From Kiritimatiellia bacterium (lineage in GTDB: Bacteria > Verrucomicrobiota > Kiritimatiellia > SLAD01): a DNA stretch of 8,282 nucleotides. This document shows, in pieces, positions 6,553 to 8,282 of the stretch. The position numbers and the translations under genes are program-made. The stretch's first letter is position 1, and every line of letters starts with the position of its first letter. The notes below the pieces were generated by a model, which made no database searches, had not been told where the DNA came from, and worked only from the letters and a program-made list of their open reading frames with translations. The stretch lies in the NCBI GenBank assembly GCA_007127595.1, contig SKZA01000153.1:1-8282 (forward strand), written 5' to 3'.

Positions 6553-7769
6553 GTCAGTTCATGAATCAGCAGACCCGATTTCAGCTTTGGCTCAAACCAC
6601 GTGCTTTTCGGCGGCATGATGCGCCCGGCATCCGCCACGGCCATTAACTGGTCCACGGTTACGGGATACATGGAGAAGGCCACGGCGGCGCGACCGCTGT
6701 TGACGCGTTTCTCCAGTTCCTTTGTCCCGCGCACGCCGCCGACAAATTCGATGCGCGGATTGTTCCGCGGGTCGTTAATGCCCAGCACGGGTTCCAACAG
6801 GCTCTCTTGCAGAATACTCACATCCAGGCGGGCTACCGGATCGTCGGATGAAACCCGTTCCCATTTGATCTCATACCATTTCCCGTCCAGAAACATACAG
6901 GTCCCGCCGGGTTCCGTCGGCGTCGGGCGGTCCGCGCTCTTGACGCTGAACCGATTGCGGACCTCCTTGAGAAAGGCGCTTCCATCCTTGCCGTTCAGGT
7001 CCTTCACACAGCGGTTGTACGGAAGAATACGCAACTGTCCGGCGGGAAAGAACACCGTCAGAAACCAGTTGTATTCTTCCCGGCCCGTCGTCGCGGGATC
7101 GGCCTCCCGCCGCATGCGCGCGACACGCGCGGCGCTGGCGGCGCGATGATGCCCATCGGCGACATACGCCTCTTTGACCTCCGCAAAGCCGGCGACCCAC
7201 TCATCCGCGGCGGTCACCTCCCATACAGTATGACGAACGCCGTCAGCGGCGGTGAAGTCGTATAGCGGCTCCCCGTTGACAACGTCGGCGACCAAGCGAT
7301 CGATGGCCGGTTGATCCCGGTACGTCAAGAAGACCGGGCCGGTATTTGCATTGACTGTATCCACGTGGCGTGTGCGATCGTCCTCGGTCGGTTTACGCGT
7401 CTTTTCATGCCGCTTGATGCGGCCGGCATCATAGTCATCGATATGGCTCACAGTGACCACACCTGTTTGTGCATGATCGCCCTGTTCAAGCCGATACACG
7501 TAAAGCGCCGGCTCTTTTGCGGGCTTCAAGTACCCTTCCTTCTTGAATCGTTCGAGATTCTCTCGCGCACGGGCATAGACCGCGTCATCATACGGATCGT
7601 CAAGGTCCGGCCGCTCGATTTCAGAGCGCACGATGCGCAGGAAACAGAGCGGATTACCATCGGCAATCTCGCGGGCCTCGTCGGTATCGACCACATCGTA
7701 CGGCGGACTGGCCACACGGTCGGCCATTTCTCTGGGCGGTCGAAGGGCAATAAACGGTTTAATCTTCAT
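6549..7769 (-). CDS. DUF1015 (COG4198-type) protein of unknown function
   Basis: A 406-residue protein of usual length for DUF1015. Conserved blocks are visible in order: IKPFIALRPP (3-12), RVASPPYDVV (18-27), RHEKTRKPTEDDRTRH (120-135), YVADGHHRAASAARV (202-216), EEYNWFLTVFFPAGQLRILPYN (from 231) and the C-terminal MPPKSTWFEPKLKSG (385-399). The biochemical role is not established. In several bacterial groups the gene sits by serine biosynthesis genes, and the DGHHR motif recalls ParB/SerK-like folds, but both are hints only. The start is ATG 7767-7769, where family sequence begins, one base after the stop of the HAD gene; the longer upstream open frame overlaps the HAD gene and lacks family sequence. 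The stop overlaps the phosphatase ATG. There is no signal peptide, so it is probably cytoplasmic. Confidence 0.9.
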   Translation of the reverse strand: MKIKPFIALRPPREMADRVASPPYDVVDTDEAREIADGNPLCFLRIVRSEIERPDLDDPYDDAVYARARENLERFKKEGYLKPAKEPALYVYRLEQGDHAQTGVVTVSHIDDYDAGRIKRHEKTRKPTEDDRTRHVDTVNANTGPVFLTYRDQPAIDRLVADVVNGEPLYDFTAADGVRHTVWEVTAADEWVAGFAEVKEAYVADGHHRAASAARVARMRREADPATTGREEYNWFLTVFFPAGQLRILPYNRCVKDLNGKDGSAFLKEVRNRFSVKSADRPTPTEPGGTCMFLDGKWYEIKWERVSSDDPVARLDVSILQESLLEPVLGINDPRNNPRIEFVGGVRGTKELEKRVNSGRAAVAFSMYPVTVDQLMAVADAGRIMPPKSTWFEPKLKSGLLIHELT

Positions 7770-7770
7770 A

Positions 7771-8282
7771 TCAATCTTTTCCACACTCCTCGCGGCTCCA
7801 CTCAGGCCAGGGGATGGCATGACGGAAAAAGTGTTCAAAGGCTTCCAATGTTCCGTGCGGCCCCGGCATCTCCGCCACATATCCGCCTGCGCGTTGCACG
7901 GCCTCAACAACCGTCGGATAGGCATTCCCCGGACAGGCCACATGCGGCGTAATCGACCCGTCCAGCATACTCACGTCATTTCCATGATCACCGACGGCCA
8001 ACACGGTCCCGGCTTCGATCTCGTACCAATCCAGGCAAGCGCGCAACACGTTGCCCTTGCCCAATTGTTCATGAATCACGGCGATCCATTCGCCGTTATT
8101 GATTATTTCCGCATGCGGAACGGTATCCAGCACGCGTTGGAGATCCGCCATAAACGCTTCCCGCGCCGTTTCGTCCTCGCCCGGAATCTGGAAGACGGTT
8201 CCGTCTTCGCGATAATACGCCGCCTGCGGCGCGTGGCGCTTGATAAGTTCCTCCAACTCGTGTTTTTGCGTCTGTTGCAATG
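7771..8282 (-). CDS. HAD-superfamily subfamily IIB phosphatase, C-terminal part (5' end outside window)
   Basis: About 170 codons of a HAD-IIB (Cof/SPP-like) hydrolase, whose members dephosphorylate sugar phosphates and similar small molecules with an aspartyl nucleophile. The visible part holds the end of the C2 cap, then the core motifs. The motif III lysine is in EQLGKGNVLRACLDW, and motif IV VLAVGDHGNDVSML has the Mg-binding aspartates (D98 and D102 counting from the TTG at 8280). A PGNAYPTVVEAVQRAGGYVA segment follows, the usual tail of the fold. The N-terminal DxDGT nucleophile motif lies beyond the right edge, so the open frame continues and the TTG near 8280 is not taken as a start. 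Full relatives are about 260-280 residues. One base separates its TGA from the DUF1015 ATG, placing it first among the visible genes of the operon. The substrate cannot be told. Confidence 0.85.
   Translation of the reverse strand, partial: LQQTQKHELEELIKRHAPQAAYYREDGTVFQIPGEDETAREAFMADLQRVLDTVPHAEIINNGEWIAVIHEQLGKGNVLRACLDWYEIEAGTVLAVGDHGNDVSMLDGSITPHVACPGNAYPTVVEAVQRAGGYVAEMPGPHGTLEAFEHFFRHAIPWPEWSREECGKD

Noticed and set aside
7770..7943. N-terminal extension of the DUF1015 protein into the HAD gene
   Set aside because: The extra 58 residues show no family sequence and overlap a recognised HAD-IIB coding region.

Overview
This window looks like a piece of the chromosome of an uncultured, moderately GC-rich Gram-negative environmental bacterium. 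A TGS-fused nucleoside kinase, a DUF1015 protein, a PVC/FCB-style methyltransferase and a RAYT transposase with its REP hairpins would fit groups such as Hydrogenedentota, Kiritimatiellota, Lentisphaerota or other PVC/FCB relatives. That placement is inference and weak. Nothing points to a phage or plasmid.

Layout. (1) 1-646, minus: 5' part of a TGS/ThrRS-like nucleoside (uridine) kinase, interrupted by an in-frame TGA at 158-160; family sequence resumes in the same frame and runs off the left edge. (2) 797-1615, plus, divergent: a SAM-methyltransferase-fold protein with a degenerate motif I and a candidate sigma70 promoter. (3) 1616-3209: a non-coding and mobile stretch. It holds a compact multi-hairpin segment bounded by two inverted copies of one hairpin (1663-1844), then a complete IS110-family insertion sequence (about 1907-3124, transposase on minus). 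The IS sits in the exact middle of a palindromic repeat. Its long non-coding leader has the position and features expected of an IS110 bridge RNA, including a 9-nt segment identical to the flanking target plus core dinucleotide. (4) 3210-4205, plus: membrane-anchored M28 metallopeptidase whose last three codons and stop lie in or beside a REP hairpin. (5) 4194-4882: a REPtron, meaning a RAYT (HUH/Y1 transposase, minus) bracketed by two 101-bp direct copies of an A-B-A hairpin block. (6) 4888-8282, minus: a tight three-gene operon of a HAD-IIB phosphatase (5' part outside the window), a DUF1015 protein and an FHA-GAF-SpoIIE/PP2C phosphatase. Junctions are 1 nt and a 4-nt ATGA overlap.

How the parts relate. 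The housekeeping content is a nucleoside kinase, a methyltransferase, a secreted or anchored peptidase and a signalling/phosphatase operon. Two different single-strand/hairpin-oriented mobile systems colonise the intergenic gaps: a bridge-RNA-type IS110 recombinase that used a dispersed palindrome as target, and a RAYT that co-occurs with its own REP substrate. The most testable points are the guide/target match of the IS110 leader, the covarying REP stems, and the in-frame TGA in the kinase. TGA acts as a normal stop elsewhere here (it forms the ATGA overlap of the operon), so a recoded genetic code is not supported.
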